Below, piece after piece: positions 1 through 11,659 of a stretch of 53,575 nt of DNA. The position numbers and the translations under genes are program-made. Within the stretch, counting starts at the first letter, position 1; every line of letters starts with the position of its first letter. A model generated the notes under the pieces. The model saw only the letters and a program-made list of their open reading frames with translations. It made no database searches and was not told where the DNA came from. Origin of the DNA: Priapulus caudatus (lineage: Eukaryota > Priapulida > Priapulimorpha > Priapulimorphida > Priapulidae); NCBI RefSeq assembly GCF_000485595.1, contig NW_014577082.1:800477-854051 (forward strand), given 5' to 3'.

Positions 1-3000
1 CAGGCACGACGGGAACAGCGACGGGGCCAACTGCACGTGGTGCACCTGCAAGCAGCGTATATATGCGCATGTAGCTACATACATAGATATGTAAACATAT
101 ATACGCACGCACGCATGCACACACGCTCACATACATACATATAGCGTGTAGCTACCTACATACATACACACCAAGAGTACATAATAGGAGAAGAGTATGA
201 CACCGTTTTAACAGCGTTTTGCATAGTTTTCAACTTGTAAATATTCTATCAATATGTGAATAAATATATTCCAACTTTACCTTGTTTTCGTCTATGATTC
301 TCCCTTAATCATATGACACCACCAATTTACCTGAAAATCGTATGTTCTTCAAAAAAGTTCTTTGAATACGACACGGTTTTGCACAGTTTTCACGAATGGA
401 CGCATGTTTTCGGCCAAAGTTTATTATGGGATTAGTGTTCTATTGTCGATGACGGAACGCTGGGGGCTGTGGGGGATATTAGGAACAGTAACAGCACTTG
501 TTTCGCTTCCTTATCATCAGGAACACGATGGCAACACAGCTAAAATCAGCTGCTAGCTCGCCTTGAGCACACATTTATTTTTAGCACGCTGGAAATGCTA
601 CACGCTGAATACAATTCGAGGCCTAATATCCCTTACAGCCCCCAGCGTTCCGCATAAACAATAGAACACTCCCATAATAAACTTTGGCCGAAAACATGCA
701 TCCATTTGTGAAAACTGTTTGAAACCGTGTCGTATTCAAAGAACTTTTTTGAAGAACACATACGATTTTCAGGTAAATTGGTGGTGTCACATGATTAAGG
801 GAGAATCATAGACAAAAACAAGGTAAAGTTTAAATATATTTATTCACATATTGATAGAATATTTACAAGTTGAAAACTATGCAAAACGCTGTTAAAACGG
901 TGTCAAGCTCTTCTCCTATTATGTACTCCTGATACACACACATGCACGCACTTACCCACCCATGCAGGCACGCACACACGCACGCACACATACATACATA
1001 TAGCATGTAGCTACCTACATACATACACACACATGCACGCACGCACCCACCCAAGCAGGCACGCACGCACGCACGCATGCACGTACGCACACACACATAC
1101 ATATAGCGTGTAGCTATCTACATACATTCGCACACACACACCCACGCACACAAGCACGCACTCACTCACACACGCATGCACGCACGCACGCAAACGTCCA
1201 TGCATATAGCGTGTAGCTACCTAAATACATCCATACACACACACGCACACACGCACGCACGCACTGACTCATGCCTGCACGCACGTACGCAAACGTCCAT
1301 GCATATAGCGTATACATGCATACACACACAGACACACACGCACACACGCACGCACGCACGCACACACTCACTCACACAGGCACGCACACATGCACACGTA
1401 CATGCATATCGTGTGTTGCTACCTAAATACATGCGCACACACGCATGCATGCACGCACGCACGCACTCACTCACATAGGCATGCACGCACGCATGCACAC
1501 GTACATGTATGCATATAGCGTGTAGCTACCTAAATACATACATACATCCCTATATGCACGCACACACGCACGCACGCACGCACCTACGTGTAGCTAGTAC
1601 AGGCCTAGTGCATGGTAGCAATGTAGCTAAACCTACATCTAGGTGGAATTATCTAATCGATTGCTGAAAATCGTAATCGAACAATCAATTAATTACCAAT
1701 TAATTAATTAATCAACCATCTAACCAATTTTAATCAAACAACAATCCCAACCTGGAAGTGCTCGATGACGCGCTCCTCGTCGCCCTCGTCGCCGTGCTCC
1801 TCCGGCGCCACCTGGTGGAGGCTCGGCTCGTATCCGGCGCGCAGCGCGATCGGCACCGTCGTCAGGTGGAAGCGTTCGCGCGACTCGCGCCGCTTCTCGT
1901 CCTCGGCCTTCAGCGCCTGGTGCACGCGCTCCAGCTGCTGCTTGCGGCGCGTCTTCGTCGCAGTGACGAACGAGCGCGCCGTGCCGAAGCCATCCTGGTT
2001 GAGCGCGACTTCCTCGATCTTCGTCTTGAAGTGCGGCATCCACGGCGGGTCGACGACGTTCGACGACGCGAGGCCGACGGCCGGCGACGGCATCGTGAAG
2101 TCGATGTTCGGCGGCGGCACCTTGAAGACGGTGTGCGCGTCGTTCTCCATGCGCGGCCAGCACTGGTAGCGGCTGAGCCAGAGCAGGCGGAAGCGGAAGA
2201 TCGCGTTGATGCGCTCGTCGGGGTTCTCGTGCGCGAGCCGCTGCGTGATGATGTCGACGGCGCGCTCGCGGGTCTTCACCGCCGACACGATGAAGACGGT
2301 GGCTGCGGCGGCGATCAGCTGCTGGTCGCTCTCGAGCAGCAGCTCCCAGGCGATGCCCATCACGTCGGTGAACTGCTCCTCGGTCATGACGACCGCGGCC
2401 TTCGCGTACGTCGACAGCGGGCTGTGGAACAGCTCGAGCGCCTGCGACTTGATGTACTTGAGGATCGGCGGCTCCTCCCTCGGCTCGGCCCTCTTCTTGC
2501 TGGCCGCCGCCAGCTTCTCCTTCTGCTCCTGCTGCTGCTGGCTCTCCTTGTGCTGCTGCGTCACCTGCTGCACCTTCTTCGCGAGCGCCTCGGCGTTCTT
2601 GCGGTCGATCGTCGCCGTTAGCAACGAGCTCTCGCGCCGCCGCGTCGGCGAGCCGGGCGTGATCATCGAGATCTTGCGGTGTAGCCGCTCCTTGCTCTTC
2701 TCGCGCTTCACCTCCTCCTTGCGCGCGGCGGCGCCCACAGACGTCGACGACGCGTCCTTGTCGTCGCCGTCCACGGCGAGGAACGTGTCGCCGTACACCT
2801 TGCGTATGGCGTGCATGAGCCGCGTGCAGCTGCGCATCTGCCGCTTGTGGCAGTCCGGGTGGCAGGAGTGCTGGTGCGGGCACGCGAACGTCGTCACGTG
2901 AGACAGCTGAGTGACGATGCGCAGCCACGGCATCTTCGTCGCGTACTGGTAGTCGGCCTCCTCCTGCTCCTGGGCGACGAGCTCGGCCGCCGCGGGGCTG

Positions 3001-6000
3001 TCCGCCGTCTCGTCGCTCAGCACGCCGGGAGACTCCGGACGCTCCTCCCCGGAGTGATCCTCGTTGCTGTTGTCCGACCGCTCCGAGTAGGCAGTGCTCA
3101 CCTGTAGGGCGGACGGACGAACGGGGGAAGAGAATCAGCACCATGACGCGGTCGCAGCTAGGCCACAATTTAAAAAATATTTGTTTGCCCTCACCCACCC
3201 AGGCTGAAATGTTTGGGTAGGCAGGTAGGCTTTTTTTTTTAAGGGGTCTTTTTACAAATTCAGCATGGTGTCTACATGCTCGGGTGTGCTTGTGTGGCGA
3301 TACCTTTTATGTTGAATGCTTGTTTTGCTTGGTACATATAATGTATTGCCTACAGATTTATATAATGTACAGTGATACAATTTGTTTAAAAAAAAGATCA
3401 ATAAAATTGTTTGAGTCGGCCCCTTTTTGGCAGGTCGGTCGGGTGAGGGCAAACAAACAATATTTTTATTATGGCCTTACGGACACGCCGTACAACACTA
3501 GTTGTAATGTTGTAGACGTCTTTACACTAAGAATGGACTTTTTATGGACTGGAACTGTTGTTAGAAACTCGTTTATTTTCTACACGATCATGTATGCACT
3601 GGCGTCCCAAATTAGGACTGAGCCAAATTATTCTGGCGGGTACATAAGAGGAGCTGTGTGTCTGTATAAAGAATTAGTTCACCTTTTGGACTTTTTGGAA
3701 TGGACCTTTTATGGACAAACTATTGCTAGAAATTTGTTTATTTTCCACCCGATCATGTATGCTACTGGGGTACCAGAGTAGGACCGACGGGTATTTATAC
3801 CTTAGGTACCTCACAAATTATTCTGGCTGGTAGATAAAAGCTATGTGGTGTCTGTATAAAGAATTAGCTCACCTTTTGGACTTTTTGGAATGGACCTTTT
3901 ATGGACAAACTATTGCTAGAAATTTGTTTATTTTCCACCCGATCATGTATGCTACTGGGGTACCAGAGTAGGACCGACGGGTATTTATACCTTAGGTACA
4001 AATTATTCTGGCTGGTAGATAAAAGCTATGTGGTGTCTGTATAAAGAATTAGCTCACCTTTCTCGACTTGATGCTCTCGTTCCTCCTGAAGGAACTGTGA
4101 TGGAAGCTATCGTCCGTATCGTCCGACTTGTCGTCTGGCTTCTTCTTCTTCAGCCGCAGACTCTGCCGCCGGAAGCTGGTGTTCGCGCCGCCGCCCGACG
4201 CGCTGCCGCCGTGGTGGCGCCGCAGTAGCTTCTGGCGACTCTGCGCGACCCTGCGCGTGCGACCCGCCTCCGCGGCCGGTGACTCATCGTCCGGCACCAT
4301 GAGGGTCGTGTTGCTGCTGTGCACGCTGTCCGCGTCCGCATCGTGTCCCGTCCCTTCACGTGAAACGGCGACACCTAGTTAGTTTTTGTTCGTAGCTCTG
4401 TTCCGATTAATTATAATACTCAAAGTAGCCAAAACCTACGCCTAGGCAGTACAGCAGGGGCATGTCAATGGACTTCTATCTTACGTGACATGGCTAATCG
4501 TTGAAACATTAACTACCTCATTATACAGGTGCAAGAATTGGAAATTCTGAACATTCTTGAACTGTACCACCCTCACGCATGTACTGCTTCTAGCAGTACA
4601 CGTACGTTTATGATATTGTATACCCACCCATTATATATATATGTGTTTACAAATACGTGCTATCACATCAAGAATGATGCATATGAAAACAAAACTTCCG
4701 GACGTCTGCAGATGTGTGAAAGTATCTCATGCGCGATTTACCATTTCTGTAGAATTTCAGCAGATACACGTTACTCTAACCCCTTATGTCCCATCGAGGG
4801 ACCAAAAGGATAAGTAAGTAAGTAACGTTACTCTAATCAAATCTGAATAGTTAACGACACACGCGCGCGAACGCACCTGTCACCATGAAGCTGATGCGTC
4901 GCTCGCTGTGCGTCGGCACGGTAACGGGCGCCATGTCGATGAGCGACGAGATGCTGTGCGTAGACATCTGCGACTGGCCCATGCTGCTGAGGATGCTGCT
5001 GCAGCGGCGCGTGTTCAGGCTCTTCTCCCACAGGTTCTCGCGGCGCGCGTGCGTGTGCGCGCGCGGCAGGTAGACGTACGTCTCGCGCAGGAATGCCGTC
5101 ACCTCGAGCAGCAGCTGGCAGGCGACCATCTTGAGCGCGTACGGGCACGCGCCGCCGCCGTCGTTCACCGTCGTGTCGTCGAGGAAGTCCTCCTCGTCGT
5201 CGATGATGCGATTCGCGCGACGCTCCTTCTCATCGTGGATCGCCGCGGCGACGGTCGCCTCCGAGTGGTCCTCGGCGGCGAGGATCTCCTCTAGACGGGC
5301 GCCGATCGCCTCCGCCCACAGGTAGAACATGCGGCCGATCGCCTTCTTGAGGATCGTCTGCCGGCGGAAGCCGGACGGCTGGCCGCGGTTCTGCAGCGGG
5401 AAGCCGGACGGACGCGAGACGGGAACGTGCAGCTTGATCCAGTCGGGCCAGTTGCCGCGGTTACACTGGTGCACGAAGTAGGCGCACTCGAGCAGCAGCG
5501 CGGCGCGCGCGACAACAGGAGCCTCGAGGTCGAGGGTCGCGGCGATGAGCTGCGGGTCCGGGAACGATCCGGGCTGGCACGTCTCGAGCAGGAAGGCGAA
5601 GCGCAGCATGCCGGCGTTCACCGCGCCGACACTGACGAGCCGCTTCTCGCGCAGCAGCGCGTCCGTCGACGCCGCGTCTGCGTCAAACGCGAGCAGGCCC
5701 TTGTTGCCCGGGTCCGAGCCGTAGTTCTTGTAGTGCATGAGCATGTTGAGCGGCGACACGGCGTCGCCCCCGCCGCCGCCGCCGCCGCTCATGCTCAGCG
5801 ACGACGATGCCTGCTGCACGTGCCGCAGCGACTGCGAGTGCCGCACGGGGCCCTCCTCGAAGCTGCCGCGCTTCGACTTGCGCTGCCCGAAGCCGAGCGT
5901 CTTGCGCGCGCGCAGGAAGCCGAGGCTCATGTGCCCGGCCGCCTTCAGCGACATGCGGCTCGCACTCTTCCCCGACGGTCCCATGATGCTCGGCCGGCGC

Positions 6001-9000
6001 GCCACGAGCGACTCGCACGACGCCTTCACGTCGAAGCGCGCGCCGCCGCTGCTGCTGCCGCCGCCGCTGCCGCCGCCGCTGCCATCATCGTCGTCGTGGC
6101 TGCTGCTCTCGGCCTTGGCGTTCTTCAGCCAGCTGACGAGCTGGAACTTGCTGACGCGTCGCTTGGGCGTGTTCGGGTATGACGCGTCCTCCTCGCTGAA
6201 GCTCATGCGAGGCGTGAGCACGCGGTGCGCGCGACCGTGCACCGTTGCCGCGGGAGCCGACCCCTCGCCCTCCGAGTCGTCGCCCGTCAGGCTGCTGTTG
6301 CTGAGCACCTTGTGCACCTTCTTGCGGAAGATCGACTGGCGGCTCTTCGCGCGGCTCTCCTTGCCACGCGGCGTCTCCTCGCCGATGCTCGGTGCGGGCG
6401 AGCGCGGCCCCGAGTCGGGCCCGTCGTCGTCGTCGCCCGTCGCCGCGACGACCGGCTCCTTCTTCGGCGGCTCCTTCTTCTTCTTGCGGGAGCGGTCGAC
6501 GGCGTCGAGGAGGCCGCTGAGCGCGACGCGGCGGAAGAGGCCGCCGTGAGCCGCCGTCACGTACGTGATCAGCTGCCGCACGTCGCAGTACAGCGCCATG
6601 TTCTCCATGCTCTTCAGCTCGGCCGACGACTCGCAGAGCCGCGTGACGAGCACCTTGAGCACGCACGCGAGCACCGTGCCCTCGACGCCCTTCGCCGCGC
6701 CCTTCAACCCGCAGCCGAAGTTCGTCGAGTAGCCGCCGCGCGCCGCTCCGCCGTCCATCGCATTCGTCGAGTTCGTCGCGCGCTTCTGGCCGTGCGGCGA
6801 CAGCGCGCCGTTCGGGTCCGCACAGAATCCGAACATCGCGTGGAAGAAGTCGAGCAGGTGCGAGAGCGGCCGCTTGGCGACGAGCTCTCGCAGGAAGCGG
6901 CGGAACTGCGTGGCGTCGCCGCGGTGCAGCCGGCTCAGCGTGCCGAGGCCCTGCGCGCGCAGCAGCTCGGCCGGCGGGCAGCGGTAGCCCTCGCCGCAGC
7001 CGTACGGGCAGCCGAGCGCCTTGAAGATGCGCGTCACCGTGTCCATGCACAGGTTGTGCGCCGTCAGCTCCTCGGGCGCGGCAGGCTTCAGCCCGACGTC
7101 CACCGGCTGCTCGCAGCGTCCCCTGCCGACTCCGCCCTTCCCGCTGTCGTTCTCCTTGTCGTCGTCTGCGAGCTCGTCGGGGGTCTTGCCGGGAGTGCCG
7201 AGCTCGAGCAGGATGTCGAGGATGTTGAGGACGGCCTCGCAGACGCGCAGCGACGTCTCGCGCATCATGACGGCGTGCGCGGCCTTCAGCACGACGCCGT
7301 ACTCAATGTCGCCATTCTTGCGCGTGTAGTGCAGCGTGCCGGCGACCTCGGACAGCTCCTCGACGGTGTAGCGGATGTTCGAGTCCGTCGAGCTGCGCTG
7401 GATCGACGCCGTCGACTTCGACAGCAGCTTCTCGTCGCCCCCGGCAACCGCTGCGGCGGCGCCCTGTACGGAGCTGTGGCATGAGTCATCGGCGGCGGCG
7501 ACGACCGGCTCCGGGCTGTGCTCGGTGATGGTGATGATCGGGTGCGTCTCCGTCGAGACGACCGACTGCTTCTTGACGGACTGGTCCGAGTTCTTGTCGA
7601 TCTTGGAGCTCGTGCTCGCGCGCGTGCGCCCGCTCTCCTCGTCCGGCGACACCGACGGAAGGCTCTTGCGCCGCTCCGCCTCGTCCCGGGTCCCTCCTCC
7701 TCCGTCGCCGCCCCCGCCGGCATCGCCGCCCTTGCTCTGCATCGTGTTCTCGATGAGCTTGGCGAGGGCGGAGCGCGGACGCGACGGCGGGTCGTAGATG
7801 TTGCTCTCGAGCGCGAGCATCTCCTCGCGCTCGCGCTTCAGCAGCCGGCCGCCCATCGTGAACTGCACCTCGTCGTCCGGTAGCGAGTGCGTCGTGCTCG
7901 TGCTGTCGCTCGCCGTCGCAACAATTGACGCGCGCGTGTCCACCTTCACGCGCTTGTACGCGCCACCGCTGCCGCTGCCGCTGCCGCCGCCGCCGTTGCC
8001 CCCGGCGATGTTCTCGAAGCTCGAGCGGTGGTCAGAGTACTCCGTCTGGAAGTCGAGGTTGAGGTCGCGCGCCGACGCCTCGGGCGTCTCGTAGAGCGAG
8101 ACGGTAATCTTGGGCATGGGCAGCGAGGAGCTTCGCTGGCGCGTGCGCTGCGTGCGACACGTCTCGTCGCGGATCTCCTTCAGCCGCTCGTGCAGGTACT
8201 GCAGCGCCCAGAAGACGCCGTCCTCCTCCCACTGCGGGATGAAGAGGCAGCGCAGCACGGCGACGTCAAAGTAGGTGGCGCCGCGCACGTCCTGATTCGA
8301 CGGCGACCGCGTCAGCTGCATCTTCAGCGCCGAGTCGAGCTTGTCCTGGATGAAGCCCTTGTCGACGCCCGCGTCGTCGTCGCCGCCGCCGACGATCAGC
8401 TTCAGGTCGTGGTCGCTGTTGTTGTTGATCCTTGTCGTCGTCGAGGGCTGCGCACGTGGCGTGCACGTGCGGCCGCACTTGCACGTGCGGTACTCGCCGC
8501 GCCGGCTCGTGATCACCGTGCCGCACCACTCGCATGCGATCTCGACGCGCGCTGACGATGCCTCTGAGTACGTCGTCGAGCCGCAGATCTCCGACATGGT
8601 CGCGAGCGGCGCCTTCAGCGACGACGGCGCGTCGCTGTTCGCCCGCACCGACAGCGCGTCGGCGTTGTCTGCGTCGACGCCGGGCGGGCCGCCGAAGTTG
8701 ATGAAGTCGAAATCCTCGCTCGGGCTGCGCTTTCCGACGAAGATCCCGCCGAATTGACCTCCGACGCGCTCCTTCTTGTCCGGGTACAGCACGGTCTTTT
8801 TCGGCCGGATGAGGGCGGTCAGGCAGGGTATGTCGGGCTGCCGGTACTCCTTCAGCGGCTGCCACAGCTTGAGGCCGCTCTCGAGCCGCAGGTTGAAGTC
8901 CTCGGGCTCCATCGTCGCGAGCAGCGGCGCGAACAGGTAGACGAACAGCTGGATGGACGTGATCGAGAAGAGGAACTCCTTCGGGCGGTTGCTGCGGTGC

Positions 9001-9392
9001 GCCTGCGCGTCGACGTCCTCACACTCCTCCGCCGCGTCCAGCATGATCCAGTGCAGCGTGTAGAGCAGCTTCGTCTCGCAGACGCCGAAGCGGCCCGTCC
9101 GGCCCTCCTGCTTGCGCAGCTGCAGCAGCGCCGCGCAGCAGTGCATCAGGTGCGGGAACGCCGACTCGATGAGCTTCCATCGCGAGATGCTCTCGATGGC
9201 GTCGGAGAGGCTCGGCGAGAGACCGTGAACGATGTTCTGCACGACGACGCGCTCAAACGAAACGCACGACGCCTCGATGAGCTTGCCGATTTTCGGGCGA
9301 ATGAACGGACTCGTCTGTCGCCATAGGAACGTCTGAATGGGCAACGGAACGACGGCCAGCGCCTGTGACTCAGAGTATTTTCTCTTCGGCAT
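1..9392 (-). CDS. UNC80: UNC80 homologue (NALCN complex scaffold), 5' four coding exons, C-terminus off the left edge
   Basis: UNC80 is the large scaffold that links the sodium-leak channel NALCN to UNC79 and regulators in the neuronal membrane. I recognise it from conserved family blocks: the N-terminal IPLPIQTFLWRQT-like start and ASCVSFERV (about residues 16-50), ATYFDVAVLRC, YGCGEGYRCP (about 800), DLEAPVVARAALLLEC and CNRGNWPDW (about 1300), EEDFLDDTTVN, and WPRMENDAHTVFKVPPPNIDF in the third exon. Coding exons on the minus strand are 9392-4877 (starts ATG), 4374-4058, 3101-1752 and 45-1. Donors and acceptors are canonical and phases agree (1, 0, 0), giving 2076 residues so far; the vertebrate protein is about 3250. 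The first coding exon alone is 4.5 kb, with Ser/Gly-rich low complexity. A Cys cluster (C287, C290, C304, C306, C310) is present. Identity is secure; small undetected exons are unlikely because the joins stay in frame. Confidence 0.93.
46..1751. repeat. UNC80 intron 3: CA/GCAC-rich minisatellite split by a fold-back insertion
   Basis: The intron is built from CACGCACG/ACATACAT-type simple sequence in which a longer unit recurs roughly every 100 bp. That unit is marked by the phrase TAGCGTGTAGCTACCTA, intact or diverged, near 144, 1000, 1107, 1207, 1410 and 1517. The array is interrupted by the 175-928 inverted-repeat element. No coding signal is visible on either strand; the open frames here are dipeptide repeats of Cys/Val/Arg or His/Thr. 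Confidence 0.8.
175..928. mobile_element. Long fold-back element in UNC80 intron 3
   Basis: The sequence at 175-483 is repeated in inverted orientation at 622-928, with a few mismatches and small indels, leaving a loop of about 138 bp. The arms begin GAGTACATAATAGGAG and meet near GGATATTAGG. Minisatellite sequence lies on both sides, so the element probably inserted into the array. No transposase frame is present; the 64-codon frame at 362-556 lies inside the arm and loop and resembles nothing known. The superfamily cannot be assigned, and no clear target-site duplication can be read in the repetitive flanks. Confidence 0.75.
3161..3476. mobile_element. Short inverted-repeat element in UNC80 intron 2
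   Basis: Both ends begin GGCC followed by a T/A-rich stretch and TTTGTTTGCCCTCACCC, in opposite orientation. The arms are about 40 bp with small indels around an AT-rich core. The right arm continues into GACCGACC, a motif shared with the 32957-33230 element, so the two may belong to one family. No coding content. Confidence 0.5.
3531..4055. repeat. 185-190-bp tandem repeat at the UNC80 exon 2 splice donor
   Basis: Two well-matched units and one diverged unit occur in tandem. The phrase TCTGTATAAAGAATTAG recurs at 3661, 3851 and 4036. The copy nearest the exon ends at the real splice donor (minus-strand AAAG/GTGAGCT, GT at 4057-4056). The other units carry the same donor-like sequence at 3872-3871 (AAAAG/GTGAGCT) and 3682-3681 (AAAAG/GTGAACT). 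Confidence 0.85.
4375..4876. other. UNC80 intron 1, no further feature seen
   Basis: AT-rich intron with a GTGCGT donor and a CTAACTAG acceptor on the minus strand. A short GTAA/AAGT tetranucleotide run lies near 4811-4827. I see no exon or repeat element in it. Confidence 0.6.
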
Positions 9393-9772
9393 GTTGACGA
9401 GATGGAAATCGAACGGATGTTTAGAATGACGTGTACACGGCGCGATTCATTAGTTATTCGGTGGCAGCTATTATTTTTTAGGAGACATCGTGCCTAATAG
9501 ATGCATGATCGCTGAAGCTTTCCCAAGGAACTTAATCACACTCCACTGTTCCAGTTGCTCTGCAAGTAAATCGTACACCATACTAGATTAATGATTCAGA
9601 AGTAACAAATCTGAGCAACTGACTGGTTGTGTTACCATCAGCATTAGGGAGAGAGGGTTCTGAGGCATGACTTGAATAGATTGTCCTGTTTGTTGCCACT
9701 GCAGCAAAATAGCTGAGACGATATTAATAAAAAAACTGGCAACTGCCTCTTTCTCCTTTAGCGACTAAGCAT
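9393..9772. other. 5' flank of UNC80, nothing specific seen
   Basis: This is the AT-rich sequence immediately upstream of the UNC80 start codon. The ATG has A at -3 (GTCAACATGCC). No TATA box or CpG-rich core can be assigned, so the promoter may lie further upstream behind a noncoding exon. Confidence 0.4.
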
Positions 9773-10264
9773 CAGGGGTCGAAATTAGATTCTTATTATG
9801 GTATCCATTTGGGATACCAGGTATTGAAATCTGGTATCCCCCCCAAAGATCTGGTATCCCATTTTTTGGATAGTAATTTAAACAATGTTGGTATCCAAAA
9901 TCTTGAAATATGCAATAATAGCATTTGAAAATTATTAATATGTAATGTAATTATTATATAAAAACATGAAAACAGATTCACAGATACAGACAAGTACACT
10001 GCAGACGTATTGTCTAGACGCATTGTATGGTTCGCTTGATACAATGTATACACATCACATTTATGATCAGATCGCGCGCACCCGCTCTACGTGCACTCGC
10101 TCAGATGCGCTGCCGTATAAAGTTGATAACTCAACAACCAGTTACCACTATCCCGATTTTGAGGATTTTTTTTTACTATCCTGGCGGCAAGCATTGAAAT
10201 CTGGTATCCAACACAAGAATCTACTATCCTGCGGATATCTGGATACCGCTGATTTCGACCCCTG
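9773..10264. mobile_element. hAT-like MITE with 5-bp target duplication
   Basis: The element has terminal inverted repeats CAGGGGTCGAAAT at both ends and is flanked by a direct 5-bp duplication AGCAT (9768-9772 and 10265-10269). The interior repeats the phrases TGGTATCC and GAAATCTGGTATCC. There is no transposase, so it is a non-autonomous copy. The CAGGG terminus fits the hAT superfamily; a 5-bp rather than 8-bp duplication fits the hAT5-type subgroup. Confidence 0.7.
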
Positions 10265-11076
10265 AGCATCACTGCATACAGTGACACCAAATTAAGGCAC
10301 TTGGGCCATTCCAATACCAAAATGACAGTAAATAAATATATAACCATATGATATATATATACTTTTAATTTTAACGTGCTTTATATCACCAATTAAAAAC
10401 TTGATTTATTATTAACTTGAACGGTATTACTTTAGGAAGATTCTATGGCAAATAATGTTCATAACGTCAGGCTTGCAGCCGAGTGGCAGAGCTTGTCTTG
10501 ACACTTAAACGGAGTGCAGTTTTGCACCCAAGATGCAGTGAGCCACCAGTACTCATGTAACAACTCCTATTTACATTGCCTCATACTATTACATTGCCTG
10601 CATTCCTGTTACATAATCTCTGGCAGGATTTTGCAAAGTTCGCTTCAATGCAAACCACCTAGTTCTGGCCTTATGCCTCGCTTTAGTTTTTTTATATCAA
10701 GGCTTGAAAACATGTCCTGGGAGAAGATGTCAAGATAAAGAAAGAACATTTCAACATTTTCTGGGTGGGTGAATGCACCCTCCCCACAGGCCACACACCA
10801 CCTGACACAGCTGACGTGCACGCACCTCACTGTAATTTAACATTTAAAGTACACATCAGAGTATATATTGTATGTTATTAATATTATTTACTCGTACGAA
10901 TTACTATGACTCATACTCACAGTCGCTCATGCATAGTCATAGTCATTACTCATTAGTCACAACCTCTCACACTACCTAAGAACATATTTTTACTAATTTT
11001 AATATCATTTTATAATGGTAATTATTAGAGCACAACCACAAGTCGCAGTGGCCAGTGCCAGTGCAGTGGCCGTATC

Positions 11077-11625
11077 GCTCATAGGGTCTATGTCCCCCAG
11101 GGTACTATCGGAGGGTACCCTGGGTACGGTTCGATATATCGGAACATATCCTGGTAACTATAGTCTATATATCTGATATGGTTAATAGGGTTAGGGTTGC
11201 TGAGAGGGTCTATGTCCCCCAGGGTACTGCCGGAACGTACCCTCGGTACGGTTCGGTATACCGGAACGTAAGCTGGTACTATCTAATATGCCGGACCATA
11301 CCTCGCCTACTCCACTAACGAGTCTAGGGAGTCACCTACGGTAACGCCTACTCCCTAACCCTAACCCTAACCATATCAGATAGTTACCAGGGTACGTTCC
11401 GGTATACCGGACCGTACCCTGGGGGACATAGACCCTATGATCATGAGCGTTATAGGGTTAGGGTTAGGGAGTAGGCATAGGCGACTCCCTAGACTCGTTA
11501 CGACGTTAGTGGAGTAGGCAAGGTATGGTCCGGCATATTAGATAGTACCAGGGTACGTTCCGATATATCGAACCGTACCCAGGGTACCCTCCGATAGTAC
11601 CCTGGGGGACATAGCCCCTATCAGC
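11077..11625. mobile_element. MULE-like fold-back element with TTAGGG tracts, interrupted by a second copy
   Basis: Ends read GCTCATAGGGTCTATGTCCC on the left and the near-complement on the right. Flanking 9-mers GGCCGTATC and GGCAGTGTC match at 7 of 9 positions and look like an old 9-bp target duplication. The arms carry repeated GGGTACG/CGTACCC half-palindromes. Short TTAGGG runs sit at the point where the inner element (11199-11448) is inserted. No coding frame. Confidence 0.65.
11199..11448. mobile_element. Inner copy of the same TTAGGG-cored fold-back family, nested
   Basis: The ends GCTGAGAGGGTCTATG and CATAGACCCTATGATCATGAGC match those of the outer element and of the copy at 39324-39567. 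The core contains tandem CCCTAA at 11352-11372, close to the centre of symmetry. It lies between telomere-like flanks of the outer element (GTTAGGGTT on the left, GTTATAGGG on the right), consistent with insertion into that tract. Confidence 0.65.
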
Positions 11626-11659
11626 GGCAGTGTCAGTGATTTATCATGATGTCGATGTA

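Noticed and set aside
863-1498. Overlapping Cys/Val/Arg and His/Thr frames in both directions
   Set aside because: Translations of CA/GCAC simple repeats.
1720-3198. 492-codon alternative minus frame overlapping UNC80 exon 3
   Set aside because: Arg/Ala-rich shifted frame of the same exon; the in-phase frame carries the conserved UNC80 blocks.
5427-8555. Long plus-strand open frames (up to 419 codons) opposite UNC80
   Set aside because: They lie antisense to the recognised UNC80 exon, are made of Arg/Ala/Leu/Val-rich translation of GC-biased codons, and show no domain. The minus-strand frame explains the conservation.
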